A DNA stretch of 64,000 nucleotides from Ureaplasma urealyticum serovar 8 str. ATCC 27618 (GCF_000169535.1 NZ_AAYN02000002.1:674642-738641), one strand, 5' to 3'. Shown: positions 11,456 through 23,453, counted from the stretch's first letter. Notes: generated by a model from the sequence alone, not told the origin. Made by a program: numbers and translations.

Positions 11456-12877
11456 ATGAAAAACAAGTTTAAAACACAAGAAGAGTTAGTTAATCACTTA
11501 AAAACAGTTGGTTTTGTTTTTGCAAATTCAGAAATTTACAATGGTTTGGCTAATGCATGAGATTATGGACCATTGGGTGTATTATTAAAAAATAATTTAA
11601 AGAATTTATGATGAAAAGAATTTGTTACTAAACAAAAAGATGTTGTTGGCTTAGATAGTGCAATAATTTTAAATCCATTAGTTTGAAAAGCGAGTGGTCA
11701 TTTAGATAATTTTTCAGACCCACTAATCGATTGTAAAAATTGTAAAGCAAGATATCGTGCAGATAAATTAATTGAATCATTTGATGAAAACATTCATATT
11801 GCTGAAAATTCTAGCAATGAAGAATTTGCAAAAGTTTTGAATGATTATGAGATTTCTTGCCCTACATGCAAGCAATTTAATTGAACAGAAATTCGTCATT
11901 TTAATCTTATGTTCAAAACTTATCAAGGTGTTATTGAAGATGCTAAGAATGTGGTTTATTTAAGACCTGAAACTGCACAAGGAATTTTTGTTAATTTTAA
12001 AAACGTTCAACGTTCAATGCGTCTACATTTACCTTTTGGTATTGCTCAAATTGGAAAATCATTTAGAAATGAAATAACACCAGGTAATTTTATTTTTAGA
12101 ACACGTGAATTTGAACAAATGGAAATTGAATTTTTCTTAAAAGAAGAAAGTGCTTATGATATTTTTGATAAATATTTAAACCAAATTGAAAATTGATTAG
12201 TTAGTGCATGTGGTTTAAGTTTAAATAATTTAAGAAAACACGAACATCCTAAAGAAGAATTATCACACTACTCTAAGAAAACAATTGATTTTGAATATAA
12301 TTTTTTACATGGTTTTTCTGAATTGTATGGTATTGCATATCGAACTAATTACGATTTATCAGTACATATGAATTTATCAAAAAAAGATTTAACATATTTT
12401 GATGAACAAACTAAAGAAAAATATGTTCCTCATGTTATTGAACCATCTGTTGGTGTTGAAAGATTATTATACGCTATTTTAACTGAAGCAACTTTTATTG
12501 AAAAATTAGAAAATGATGATGAACGAATTCTAATGGATCTAAAATATGACTTAGCTCCTTATAAAATTGCTGTAATGCCATTAGTAAATAAATTAAAAGA
12601 TAAAGCTGAAGAAATTTATGGCAAAATTTTAGATTTAAATATCTCGGCTACTTTTGATAATAGTGGAAGTATTGGAAAACGTTATCGTCGTCAAGATGCA
12701 ATAGGAACAATATATTGTTTAACAATTGATTTTGATTCACTTGATGATCAACAAGATCCATCCTTTACAATTCGTGAACGTAATTCAATGGCTCAAAAAA
12801 GAATTAAATTATCAGAATTACCTCTATATTTAAATCAAAAAGCACATGAAGATTTTCAACGTCAATGTCAAAAATAA
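11456..12877 (+). CDS. glyS: Glycyl-tRNA synthetase (single-chain class II type)
   Basis: 473 residues. The protein opens with the typical GlyRS block ([20 protein letters not shown], then WDYGPLG), has an inserted Cys-rich pair (CKNC and CPTC), class II motif 2 around FRNEI and [12 protein letters not shown], and motif 3 in [12 protein letters not shown]. The anticodon-binding domain follows ([10 protein letters not shown]). This is the homodimeric form found in mollicutes, not the alpha2beta2 type. Several TGA codons are Trp. There is no T-box leader; the gene lies inside the operon, and its last 13 bases overlap dnaG. Confidence 0.95.
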
Positions 12878-14811
12878 CTAATAATGTTTTTCAAGCAATT
12901 CGTGATGCAGTAAATATTTCAAATGTTATTCAAAATTACATTAAAGTAATTAAAAAAGGTAATAATTATTGAGCTATTTGTCCTTTTCATAATGATACAA
13001 ATGAATCTTTATCAATTAGTGATAAAAAGCAAATATTTAAATGTTTTTCATGTAATCATGCTGGTGATGTGATTAAATTTGTTGCTGATTATAAAAAAAT
13101 TCCTTATGTTCTAGCAGCTCAAGAGATAATACGAACAATGAATTTAGATTTAAAATTACTAAATCATTTACAAAAAATCTCACCAGAGGAAACTAAAAAA
13201 AATAAACTTTTTGATTTAAATAAACAAATTCAAAAATGGTTTATTAATTTTTTAAACAATAAAAATAATAAGCATGTGCTTGATTATTTAGTAAAACGCA
13301 ATTTAAATCAAAGTGATTTAGAATATTTTAAAATTGGTTATGCTCCAGGTAATGATCAATTGTTGAATTTAATAAAATCAAATTACGATAATCTTGTACA
13401 AGAAAATGATGAGTTTGAACTTAATAAATTAATAAATAATTCTTTTTTAGTAATTGATAAAAAAGGTGATTATCACGATTTTTTTAATGATCGTATAATT
13501 TTTAGTATTTATGATCATTTAAATAATATTGTTGGTTTTAGTGGACGAATAATTAATAATGAAAAAACACCAAAATACTTAAATACAAAAACAACTTTAG
13601 TTTTTAAAAAAGATGAAATTCTTTATAACTTTAATAATGTTATAACACTTGATGATAACCATCAATTATTCATTGTTGAAGGATTCATGGATGCTATTAC
13701 AACACATAAATCAAACAAACCAAATGTAGTAGCCACAATGGGAGTTGAATTAAGTAATAAACATTTAGAAACGATTGCAAATTATGGAATTAAAGATTTA
13801 ATTTTATGTTTTGATAATGATCATGCTGGTTTTTTAGCTACTAAAAAACAAGTTCTAAAATTAGCAAATTTAGCTTTTAATATTTTTGTTGTTGATCATA
13901 AAAACAATGATTGTAAAGATATTGATGAATATGCAAATAAATATGGTTATGATGCAACAAATAAATTATTAGAACAACAACTTCACATTAGTGAATTTTT
14001 ATTGTTAGATATCACTAATACAAATAAATCAACACCTTCGCTAAAACATAGTTACAAACAAGATTGCTTTGAAATAATTCAAAAATATGGCGATATTTTC
14101 TATATAGATAAATATGTTGATTTTATTAATCAAACATTGCAAATGGATGAAGTTTTATTAAAAAAGATTATTGAAGAATTATTAATAAAAAAACAATCTA
14201 AGCCTATTCAAAATAAAGAGAATGAATACTCATATGTATATCAAGACAAAAAATATCACAAAACTAAAAAACAAATAACTCAACAATCATTTAATAATAA
14301 AAAACTTCCACTAACAAAAATCAATAAACATTTTAATCATTTAGTAATTATCTTATTAATGAATCGTAAGTTTTTAAATCGTTTTGATTCACAAATTCGT
14401 AATAAATTTAGTAGAAATCAAAACTTAATTGTAAATATTATTGAAGATTTTTATTTGTATAATTTTGAAGTTAATGCAATCTTAAAAGATAGTGAGATTT
14501 TCATTGAATTTATTAATAAAAATTATGCAAAATATGATGAAATTATTAATCAATTTACAAAAATAATTCAAGTTGTTAAATACAATCCTAAATTAGACAA
14601 TCTTATTGCATTTGAACTAGCTAAAAATAGTTTTTTATATGAATGATATAAAAATGAAATTAAACACTTAAAATTAACTAATTTAAACTTAGATATAAAT
14701 GATAATCAAGAGCAAATTGCAAATAATGAAAAATTAATAAAACAATATAATGATGAAAAAGTTTTATTAGATAATTTAATTAATGCTTCTTTATTCCATA
14801 AAAACCAATAA
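12865..14811 (+). CDS. dnaG: DNA primase DnaG
   Basis: 648 residues, from an ATG inside the end of glyS to TAA 14809-14811. The N-terminal zinc finger is visible ([14 protein letters not shown], then CFSCNHAGD). The catalytic TOPRIM core shows the acidic signature [11 protein letters not shown] and the [15 protein letters not shown] motif. The C-terminal third is Asn/Lys-rich and would carry the helicase-interaction domain. It makes RNA primers for replication. In many Firmicutes dnaG precedes rpoD; here it ends the operon at a terminator facing rpsD. Confidence 0.95.
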
Positions 14812-14842
14812 AAAAGATTAGATCGTAATGACCTAATCTTTT
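14812..14842. terminator. Bidirectional terminator between dnaG and rpsD
   Basis: AAAAGATTAG and CTAATCTTTT form a perfect 10-bp stem with an 11-base loop. A and T runs flank it, so it can serve both convergent genes. Confidence 0.85.
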
Positions 14843-14869
14843 CTTTATTGATTGTGTTTTTATAATAAA

Positions 14870-15478
14870 TTACATTAAACGGTTGTATCATTCAACAACG
14901 TAAGCTTCATTTACATCAGCTGGTAATTCACTACGTTCTGGTAAACGTGATAGTTTAGCAACTTTTTTATCTTTATCAACTAATTCAATAAAATCAGCTG
15001 GTTTATTTAATGTATTTTTAATTAAAGGCATTTCAAGTGATTTTTCTTTAAGTGCTATTGTGCTACCTACTTCAACTAAAGCTGAAGGAATATTAACTTT
15101 TTTGCCATTTACTAAAACATGTGAGTGATTTACTAATTGACGTGCTGCACGACGTGTTGGAGCAAATCCTGCACGATAAACTAATGAATCTAAACGTGAT
15201 TCTAAAACTTGTAATAAGTTTAAAGTAAGTACACCAGGACGTCCTAATGCAACTCTATATAAACGTCTAAATTGACGATCATTTAATCCATATAAAAACA
15301 TTAATTTTTGTTTTTCAACTAATTGTTGTCCATAGTTTGATAATTTAACTTTTTTATTACCATGTTGACCTGGACCATATGTTCTTTTCTTACCAGAATT
15401 AAATTCTTTATTATTTTCTAGCAAAGAAAAACCTAAACGACGAGATTTTTTATAAATACTACCTGTATAACGACTCAT
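14870..15478 (-). CDS. rpsD: 30S ribosomal protein S4
   Basis: 202 residues. A TGA at 14888-14890 is Trp; the protein continues to YNRLM with stop TAA 14870-14872, matching the usual S4 end (VVE-[FW]-Y-S/N-R). The start (MSRYTGSIYKKSRRLGFSL) and the S4 RNA-binding domain (RRAARQLVNHSHVLVNGKKV) are clear. S4 nucleates 16S rRNA folding. RBS AGGAGA precedes the ATG. The gene is monocistronic and has a long upstream region shared with a divergent gene; in Firmicutes S4 often represses its own mRNA through a leader structure. Confidence 0.97.
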
Positions 15479-15748
15479 GATTATATTCTCCTAAATTCAT
15501 TTTTAAGCATATAATCACAAAAACTTAGATTCTATCGTTTTTTATTTAATTTTGATACTTTCAGAAAAAGTCAGCAACTTTCTTACTAATAAACATATTT
15601 TTAAAATATGAATTAAATAGGCAAACGATATATCTAATAAGCTGATTAATATGCTATTAATTATTATAGTATATTTGAAGGTTAAAAATATAAAATTATT
15701 TGATTATAATTTAATATGCTACATACTATAAAATAAAGGATTTTATTA
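15479..15748. promoter_or_regulatory. Divergent control region of rpsD and the 15749 gene
   Basis: A minus-strand TATAAT (ATTATA at 15663-15668) would give rpsD a leader of about 180 bases, long enough for the S4 autoregulatory element known in Firmicutes. I could not draw a convincing pseudoknot. On the plus strand TATAAT at 15705-15710 is a candidate -10 for the coiled-coil gene, with RBS AAAGGA before its ATG. Confidence 0.4.
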
Positions 15749-17440
15749 ATGTCTTTAATTTATCTTCTAATAGGTTTTGTTTTATTATTTTCAATCCCTT
15801 ACATTGTTTTTGCATTATTAGATGATTGAGCAATCAAAAAATATAATACATTTCGTCGACATTTTTTTAATTTTGACCAATTAGTAAATACAAAATTTAA
15901 TGATATTTATGCTAGTACTGATAACATTTATGCACGCACAAGTAAGCAAAAAGTAGCAATAATCAATGAATATCTAATCGCAATTAATAAAGAATTAAAT
16001 TTTCATAAAAAAAGCTTACTAAAACTACAAGATTATCTTGAAAATCATAAAATATTTTCTTATGTATCATTTATTAAATATACAAGTGAAAATGAAATAA
16101 AAATTCAAAATAATGTTAATGATTTTATTGATTTAATCGAATCATTTTGAAATGACTTTATTATTATTGATCAACAAGAGAAAAAAATTGCAGATACTCA
16201 TAAAAAATTAGATTTAATGTATAAAGATTTAATTAGTAAATATAGCATTCCTAATCTTAATTTCCAAAAAGCAATCAATTGAACTGATGAACTATTTAAT
16301 AATTTAATTGAAACTAAAATTAGCATGAATTATCCAAAATATAATTATTTCTTAGTGCAATTAATTCATCGTATTAAAAATAAAATTCATTTATTAAGAA
16401 ATATAATTATGATTTTAAACTCAATTAAAATCATTGAAGAAGCTAATAAAAATAGCATGCAAAAAGTTCAAGAAATAACTTTTTTAACTGAAGATAAAAT
16501 TAAAGAACTAAAACAATTTAATCATGATTTTAATTACTTTATTAATAATCAATTAGCTGATTTTATTTATAATTCAAAATTTGTAAATTTAAATAATCTT
16601 TACTTAAATAATTATTATCAACAAGCTTTAAATTGGCTTAATATTAGTTCACAAAACAACATTGGTGGTGCTGTTTTTGATAAATACAAAAAACGTTTTT
16701 ATGATGATTTTAGTTTAATTAATGATCGTATTAATAAAGTAAATAATGTTTTAGAACAATTAAAAAATACTTCTAAAAATTATCAACTAAAAGAACTTGA
16801 TCAATTAATTTTTTGTTTAAATGAAGCTAATCAAAAAATCATTAGTTCTAAAATTGATAAAAACGATATTAAACAAAATGTTGATTTCATTGTTTCAACA
16901 CAAGCATTTTATACTAATTTACAAAAACTATTATTATATTTAAATGAATTAAGTATTAAATTAACAAAATGAAATCACCATTGAAATGCTTTAATTAAAA
17001 AAATTATAACTATCTATAATAAAAAAATCGAAATTCAAACTTATCTTGAAAATAAAAACATTTTTCATGATTTATCTAATGATATTTTTTCAGAAGATTT
17101 TGAATATGTTGAAAAATTATTTCAAAAAACTAATGCTTCTAAAGATTTTGATCCACAAATTCTAATTGATAATGAACTAATTATTCATCAATTAAATTTA
17201 ATTAATCAACGTTTTGATTATGTTATTGAATATATCAATCAAACACAACTATGAATGCCTAAAATTTATGACTTACTGTATAGCAAAGTAAATTATTATG
17301 GTGTTAATTACGAATTAGTAAAACAAAATTTTGCAAATGTAAATTGAAATAATATTGTTGAAGCATCAAAAATATTAAGTGAATTTATTGATAATATTGT
17401 AGTTGCAGATCATGCTTTAAAACGTTTGAAATTTAATTAA
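15749..17440 (+). CDS. Single-pass membrane protein with long coiled coils (EzrA-like topology)
   Basis: 563 residues. One N-terminal membrane helix (about residues 3-25, SLIYLLIGFVLLFSIPYIVF) is followed by about 530 residues of mostly helical, Asn/Lys/Leu-rich sequence with several predicted coiled-coil blocks and no enzyme motif. An N-terminal anchor plus cytoplasmic coiled coils is the plan of EzrA, the Firmicute regulator of the FtsZ ring, and I suspect a distant relation, but no diagnostic EzrA sequence is visible. A spacer or scaffold protein of the membrane skeleton is the alternative. The frame contains many TGA (Trp) codons. It is monocistronic, with its own terminator at 17471. Confidence 0.55.
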
Positions 17441-17470
17441 TATTAAAAATAATATATTAAAAGATAATAA

Positions 17471-17502
17471 AAAAATACTAGCGCTAAATTGCTAGTATTT
17501 TT
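17471..17502 (+). terminator. Rho-independent terminator
   Basis: A perfect 12-bp stem (AAAAATACTAGC with GCTAGTATTTTT) and 8-base loop follows the coiled-coil gene. It is symmetrical and may also end the minus-strand tRNA array. Confidence 0.85.
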
Positions 17503-17515
17503 AATTTTATTTAAA

Positions 17516-17591
17516 TGGTGGTTTCGGACAGAATCGAACTGTCGACACACGGATCTTCAGTCCGTTGCTCTACCGACTGAGCTACGAAACC
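17516..17591 (-). tRNA. tRNA-Phe (GAA)
   Basis: Cloverleaf on the minus strand with anticodon GAA, GTTCGATTC in the T arm and an encoded CCA. It is the most downstream of nine minus-strand tRNAs at 17516-18406. Confidence 0.95.
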
Positions 17592-17592
17592 A

Positions 17593-17668
17593 TGGCGGTC
17601 CTGACGGGAGTCAAACCCGCGATCTCCTCTGTGACAGAGAGGCATGTTAATCACTACACCACAGAACC
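17593..17668 (-). tRNA. tRNA-Asp (GTC)
   Basis: Anticodon GTC in a CTCTGTCACAGAG arm; acceptor GGTTCTG pairs with CAGGACC (one G-T pair); CCA encoded. Confidence 0.95.
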
Positions 17669-17670
17669 AT

Positions 17671-17747
17671 TGGTTGCGGGAGAGGGATTTGAACCCCCGA
17701 CCTCCAGATTATGAGCCTGACGAGCTACCAAGCTGCTCTATCCCGCG
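17671..17747 (-). tRNA. Initiator tRNA-fMet (CAT)
   Basis: Starts CGCGGG with an unpaired first base, as in bacterial initiator tRNAs, and has loop CTCATAA. The D arm AGAGCAGCTTGGTAGCTCG is the typical initiator form. CCA encoded. Confidence 0.9.
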
Positions 17748-17805
17748 ATAATAACTTTATAATGCGTGTGTTAAACAATTATAAAGTATTTGTATATTTA
17801 TATAA

Positions 17806-17898
17806 TGGCGGAGAAAGAGGGATTCGAACCCCCGCGCGACTTGCATCGCCTCTCAGTTTTCAAGACTGATCCCTTCAGCCGGACTTGGGTATTTCTCC
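17806..17898 (-). tRNA. tRNA-Ser (TGA)
   Basis: Class II tRNA of about 93 bases with a long variable arm (GAGGCGATGCAAGTCGC) and anticodon TGA. A 58-base gap separates it from tRNA-fMet. Confidence 0.93.
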
Positions 17899-17966
17899 AT
17901 AATATATATCAAACTATAACCTTTTTATTATAGCATAATTTGATATATTAATTTTATATATTTTAT

Positions 17967-18045
17967 TGGTGCTTCTAACAGGACTTGAACCTGTAACCAA
18001 CCGATTATGAGTCGGGGGCTCTAACCAAATTGAGCTATAGAAGCA
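17967..18045 (-). tRNA. tRNA-Ile2 (CAT, probably lysidine-modified)
   Basis: The anticodon is CAT, but the loop context CTCATAAT is the form seen in AUA-reading tRNA-Ile2, which needs TilS to convert C34 to lysidine. The neighbouring CAT tRNA (18047) has the elongator-Met context TTCATAC. CCA encoded. Confidence 0.65.
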
Positions 18046-18046
18046 A

Positions 18047-18123
18047 TGGTGGCTGGACAGAGATTCGAACTCTGAACCTCCCGGGTATGAACCGAGCGCT
18101 CTAACCAGTTGAGCTATCCAGCC
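18047..18123 (-). tRNA. Elongator tRNA-Met (CAT)
   Basis: Anticodon CAT in GGTTCATACC, typical of elongator Met; acceptor GGCTGGA pairs with TCCAGCC; CCA encoded. Confidence 0.85.
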
Positions 18124-18127
18124 AAAA

Positions 18128-18204
18128 TGGTCGGGAAGACAGGATTCGAACCTGCGACCCCTTGGTCCCAAACCAAGTGCACTACCAAGCTGTGCTACTT
18201 CCCG
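18128..18204 (-). tRNA. tRNA-Pro (TGG)
   Basis: Anticodon TGG in TTGGTTTGGGACCAA; acceptor CGGGAAG with CTTCCCG; CCA encoded. Confidence 0.95.
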
Positions 18205-18250
18205 AATAGTTTAAGATAATAACTTAATACTATCTTAATTAAGAATTTAA

Positions 18251-18327
18251 TGGCGCACCCTAAAGGAGTCGAACCCTTAACCTTCTGGTCCGTAGCCAGA
18301 CGCTCTGTCCAATTGAGCTAAGGATGC
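18251..18327 (-). tRNA. tRNA-Arg (ACG)
   Basis: Anticodon ACG (A34 expected to become inosine) in TCTGGCTACGGACCAGA; acceptor GCATCCT with AGGGTGC (one T-G pair). Confidence 0.93.
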
Positions 18328-18331
18328 AATA

Positions 18332-18406
18332 TGGAGGTGCCAGTCAGATTCGAACTGACGAATAAGGAGGTTGCAGCTCCTGACCTTACCACTTGGCTAT
18401 GGCACC
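18332..18406 (-). tRNA. tRNA-Cys (GCA)
   Basis: Anticodon GCA in AGGAGCTGCAACCTCCT; acceptor GGTGCCA with TGGCACC. It is the first gene of the minus-strand array. Confidence 0.95.
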
Positions 18407-18553
18407 AAGATCAAAATAACTTTATTAACGCTAATAAAATTAAGTTTTATGGAACTAAACCAAATAAACCTTAAATTAATTCTGTGTTTTCAAAACATTT
18501 TAAAAAACACATATAAAATAATAGCAAAATTAAATTTAAAAGTCAATCTTTTT

Positions 18554-19345
18554 TTATTTTTCATAAATTACAATAGGAGTAATTTTAATGGGTTGATTTG
18601 TCTCATCATCAATTTCAACTAAACTAGCACAAAAAACATATTTTTCATCACTTGGTTCTAGTATGAAACGTTTGTTTGGATCACGAAATCGTTGAATAAT
18701 ACTACTTGGATTTGCACCAATCACACTATTAGCAGCACCACACATTCCTAAATCGGTTTGAAAAGCGGTGCGATCAACGATTCTAGCATCATTTGTTGGA
18801 ATGTGTGTATGAGTTCCATAAACTAAAGATAATTTGCCTTTAAAATCTAAAAAAAGGGCGTTCTTTTCGCTTGTCGTTTCAGCATGAAAATCTACAATAT
18901 GAATTGGTGCTTCATTACATGCAATAATTTTATCTAAGGATTCAAAAGGATTAGTTTGCAAACCTTTCATATCAATAGAATTACCTAATAAATTGGTTAC
19001 ACGAATCATTTTTTTATTGCAATAAAAAACTCGTGAACCAGAACCTACTAAGTGGTATTGATGCGTATTAATAATATTGTATGGACGAATAATATTTGTT
19101 TTTGTTGTTAGTATTTCAAAAATATCAGGATGGTCTCAAGTATGATTACCCATAGTAATACAATCAATTCCATAACCTACTAATTCTTCATAATGTTTTC
19201 AACACAAACCACGACCATGTGTTGTATTTTCAGCATTAGCAATTACAAAATCAATTTGATGCTCTTGTTTTAGCTTAGGCAATTCATTGGCCACTGCTTT
19301 TCTTCCTTGTTTTGAAAAAATATCTCCAATAGCTAAAATTTTCAT
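18554..19345 (-). CDS. ymdB: YmdB-family metallophosphoesterase
   Basis: 263 residues. The N-terminus MKILAIGDIFSKQGRKAV carries the GDI..GR metal motif. Other calcineurin-type motifs follow: ANAENTTHGRG, TMGNHTWDH (GNH box), IVDFHAETTSEK and YGTHTHIPTND. The set and length match the YmdB group, which hydrolyses 2',3'-cyclic nucleotides in Bacillus. A TGA before residue 112 is a Trp codon, so the start lies at 19345 and not at the internal Met. It follows pcrA by 3 bases on the same strand, so the two are translationally linked. Confidence 0.9.
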
Positions 19346-19348
19346 TTT

Positions 19349-21580
19349 TTAACCCATTCTTCTTACGATTGTTTTATGATTAAAACTAATTTGTTTTGGT
19401 TGACGATATTTGCTAAAAGCAATTGTTAAAATATCACCATCAATTCCAATAATAACACCATTACCAAAACTTGTGTGCACAATTCTTTCGCCAATTTCAA
19501 AATCGTTTTTCATTGTTTGATAAAAATTATCTTCAGCTTCTTTTTGTTTTTGTTGTGAATCAAATCATGAACGTTCTTCTTGTTGTTTTAAAAACGATTT
19601 TAATGGCATATCCTCTGGTTTATTATTTTTAAAACTACTATTTATAATTTTTAAATTATTAAAACCAATTTCATTAATAAAACGACTTTCAAATACTTGT
19701 CTTCTTGCTAATGGATCATAACAACAAGCAGATGAAATATAAAGATTTTTTTTCGCTCGTGTTAGTGCTACATAAGCAATTCTTCGCTCTTCTTCAACCC
19801 CTTTAATTGGATCATCATCAATTGCTCGATCAGAGGGAAGATGACCTTCATTCATACCAACAACAAAAACGTTTTCGTATTCTAAACCCTTAGAATTATG
19901 AACTGTCATTAATAAAACATTTTCTTTACTATCTTTGCTATCCTTATTTAAATATAAGGCAATTGAATTTAAATAATCATTAATTGTATCATCTGGGTGA
20001 CGATCAACATACATCTTCATAGCACGTTTTAATTCAGAAACATTATCAATTTTATCTTCTGCTCTTTCATTTTCTAATAAATAAGCTTCATAGTTAACTT
20101 TTTTATAAATTAATTCTAAAACTTCATGAAGTTTTAAATCTTCCATTTCATCACGAATTTCTTTAATTAAATTAACAAAATTTAAAATATTCTTTTTTTG
20201 TGTGTTATTTATTAAATGGTTTTTTTCAACCTCAGCTAATGCTTCAAATAAAAATAAATTATTGTTTATGGCATAATGTTTAACGTGTTCAAACGTAGTT
20301 GGACCAATCGCACGACGTGGTGTATTAATAATTCTTAAAAAAGATAGTTCATCTAAATCATTAACTACTTTTAAATAAGCAATCATGTCCTTGATTTCAG
20401 CACGTTCATAAAACTTTTTACTACCAAGAATTGTATAAGGAATACTCTCGCGCATCATTGATTGTTCAATTGTACGAGAATAGTGATTGCTTCGAAACAA
20501 AATAGCAATTTGGTTAGCTGGTGTACCTTCTTCTAATAATTCTTTAACAGTTCTAGCAATTCAATTAGCTTCATCAATTTGATTCTGACCTCGTAAATAA
20601 ATTGGTATGTTATGATCATTAGTGTTAAAAGCAGTTAAATTCTTTTTGTAACTGTTATTATTAGCATCGATTAATCGATTGGCTGTGTCTAAAATTGGTT
20701 GAGTTGATCGATAATTTGTTTTTAAAATTGTTACTTTTGTATTTTTAAAATTTTGATTAAAATTATTAATGATTCATTGTTCAGCGCCTCTAAATGAATA
20801 AATCATTTGATCTGGATCACCAACCACAAATAAATTTTGGTGTTTAGCTGCTAATAAACTAATTAAATCATATTGAATTTTATTAGTATCTTGAAATTCA
20901 TCAACAAGAATATAATCAAATTTATTTTGTCATTTTTCTAAAACTTCTGGAAACTCAGCAAATAATTTATAAGTTAAATTAATTAAATCGTCAAAATCAA
21001 CATAATTTAATTTAAAACAACGATCACAATAAATTGTGTAAATATCAGCTAATTTTTGCGCATCATTTCTATCAACTATTTCTAAATACTTACGATTTTT
21101 TTCATTCATGATGTCGCTTTGATCAAAAAATTTATTTTTAACTTTACTGATCATTTTAATCGTTTTTTTAATGATTGGCGATTTTTTTTCGATACTTAAT
21201 TGATCAAAAATTTCTTTAAGTAAAACTTCTTGATCATCTGCATCAATGATTTTAATATTATTATGATAATTTAAATAATGAATATCTTGTTGTAAAATCT
21301 TTACACACATTGAATGGAAAGTACTTAAATAAGGAATAGAAACACCGATTGTTTTTCCAACACGCTCTTTCATTTCATCAGCAGCTTTGTTAGTAAAAGT
21401 AAAACCTAAAATTCGTGATGGATGAATGTGTTTTTCAGTAATTAAATGAGCAATACGTAAAGTTAAAACAGATGTTTTTCCTGTTCCTGCCCCTGCAATT
21501 ACTAATTGTGGTCCTAAATCTGCTGTAACTGCTTCTTTTTGTTCTTGATTTAAGCGTGAATAATCAATTCCTACTCCCAT
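19349..21580 (-). CDS. pcrA: UvrD/PcrA-type DNA helicase
   Basis: 743 residues, superfamily 1. Motif I is GAGTGKTSV near residue 30, Ia [67 protein letters not shown] and [13 protein letters not shown]. The C-terminus ends in a PcrA-like Tudor-type tail, [17 protein letters not shown]. It unwinds DNA 3' to 5' in repair and conflict resolution. The ATG at 21580 follows an excellent RBS (AAGGAGAAG). Several TGA codons are Trp. Confidence 0.95.
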
Positions 21581-21604
21581 AAAAACTTCTCCTTGTTTTT
21601 CATT

Positions 21605-22426
21605 TTATATTTTATCTAGTTCTTGAATTAAGTTATCGATTTTTTGAATCTCAACTTCACGTTTTGTTTTATGTTTTGGTGCTTGTTTTGGTTTCTCATA
21701 ATGCATTCATAATAAAACAACTTTTGCTACTTGATCATGTAAAGTACGTTTTTTTGAATTCATAAACATGTGAATTACAATAATACAACTAATTAATCCC
21801 ATAATTGAATATAGACTTTTGACTAAAATACTTAAAATAGCCATAGTTGTAGTACTAGTGAAATTATCATTAATTTTTAAAGATAAAATTGATTGCACAT
21901 AAGCTTTTAAATCCTTAATTTGACGATAATGTTCTTTTAGCTCAATCTCATTCATCGCCTCAATTGATTTAAAACTTGCATCAGCAAAAGCAAAACAAAA
22001 TCCCATCGCTAATAGATTAATCATGATAAAAATTAATCAAGTTAATAAGCTATGTTTAATTAAAGCAACAAATAAAATTTTTTTATCATTTTGTTTGACT
22101 AAACTAATCATTCTAATTGAAAATGCTCATCGAAATAAAGTATAAGATTTGCAAAATACAGGAATGATAATGTAGTATGTGCAATAAACAAAAAAAGCAA
22201 TTATTGCCATTAAAAATAAACGTCAAGGTTCAGGAGCAAGTTCATCATTATTAACAAAAACATCACTAATTTTAAAATTACTATTAATAAAAACTAGCAA
22301 TGATAGTAAAAAAGCAAGAATTGAAACAAAAATATAATCTAAAACACCAGCGCCAGCACGCCTTAGTGCGCTAACAACAGGATATTCAATAGTATTTTCT
22401 TGTTTTAAGGTTGTTTTATCACTCAT
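21605..22426 (-). CDS. RDD-family integral membrane protein
   Basis: 273 residues with a hydrophilic N-terminus, then the RDD signature in VSALRRAGAGVLDYIFV (Arg ... Asp at the start of helix 1), a second helix pair around FLMAIIAFFVYCTYYIIIPVF, and two later helices ending in RTLHDQVAKVVLL, the conserved RDD end. A charged tail of about 35 residues follows. Function in the family is poorly defined (often small-ion or substrate transport). It starts directly after the glycosyltransferase stop and lies 24 bases before pcrA, so these genes form one operon. Confidence 0.75.
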
Positions 22427-23365
22427 TTAATTTAATCCTTGTTTAGATTTTAAATAATATTTTAAAATGTTAGTTTTATACTTACGTACATATGGATTAT
22501 TCTCAAAATTAGCAAAATAAGTTTCTAAATATTTTTTAGCGTTTGATAATGCATGACTAATAATCATTGTACGTTCTTTAATTTGTTTTTTCGAATTAAT
22601 ATTAATTGTATATAGTTCATAAATCTTTTTTAAAAAAGAGTGAATGCAAATCCCTGTAATTCAATAACATAATTCATCTTTATAAATTTCTAGTAAACCA
22701 TCATTACTAAATTTTGCATATAATTCATTGATTTGTTGTAGTAAATCATAAACATTATAACCAACTTCACCACTATTATTACTGATGAAGTTAACATTAA
22801 CATTTCTTCATGAACTAAATTTAGTAAAAAGATCATAAATAAATAAGGCAGGATATCATTTATCGTTATAAAAAGCTAATTGGTGTTTTTTAATAAAATC
22901 TAAAGCAATAATTTTATTAGAAATTGACTCTCATAATCCAACTAAAACTTCTTTATTTAAACTATCAAAAACTAATGATGGATTTTGGTTAACATTATCA
23001 TTTAAATTAAAACTAATCACATCATAATCTTTTTCTAAAACTGAAAATAATAATGAGCTTGCATCTAAATTTAGTTCAGTATGCCCTCCTAAATATCAAA
23101 TATATTTGCCATGAGCATATTTTGTCGCTAAATTGTACGCATAAGCATTACCTTGTGTTTCATTTAAATAAAAATATTTAATTTTCGAATTAGTATTTTC
23201 AATTAATGGTTTAAGTGTTTTAAACAAATTATAATCACTAGCATCATCAATAATAATTAATTCAATATGCTTTTTATTCTGATTTAATAAGTCTAAAAAA
23301 TAATTGAAATTCTTTTTTAAATAATGTGTTGTTTTTGATAAGTAAAAAGCGATTGTTAATAACAT
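22427..23365 (-). CDS. Family 2-like glycosyltransferase
   Basis: 312 residues. The first 110 residues follow the GT-A plan: ELIIIDDASDYN near residue 36, with the Asp pair that binds nucleotide sugar, and TQGNAYAYNLATKYAHGKYIWYLGG, where a family-2 enzyme places its second acidic motif. That DxD is replaced by GGH here, so activity is uncertain. No membrane helix is visible. It may glycosylate lipids or surface proteins. It is the first gene of the operon, and its stop abuts the ATG of the RDD protein. Confidence 0.65.
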
Positions 23366-23408
23366 GATCTAACCTCATATCTTATTATTATACTATTATA
23401 TAAAAATA

Positions 23409-23440
23409 AAACTAGAAGCAAAGTAAAATGCATCTAGTTT
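23409..23440 (-). terminator. Terminator for tRNA-Arg (TCG)
   Basis: AAACTAGA and TCTAGTTT pair, extended past one A-A mismatch. On the minus strand a T-rich stretch follows, just downstream of the tRNA. Confidence 0.7.
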
Positions 23441-23453
23441 CTTTTTAAATTAA

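Noticed and set aside
17914-18171. Open frame of 85 codons on the minus strand
   Set aside because: It runs through three tRNA genes (Ile2, Met and Pro), so it is a tRNA shadow.
17516-18406. CRISPR array or repeat block
   Set aside because: The evenly spaced similar segments (TGG..., CGAACC) are tRNA 3' ends and T arms, not direct repeats with spacers.
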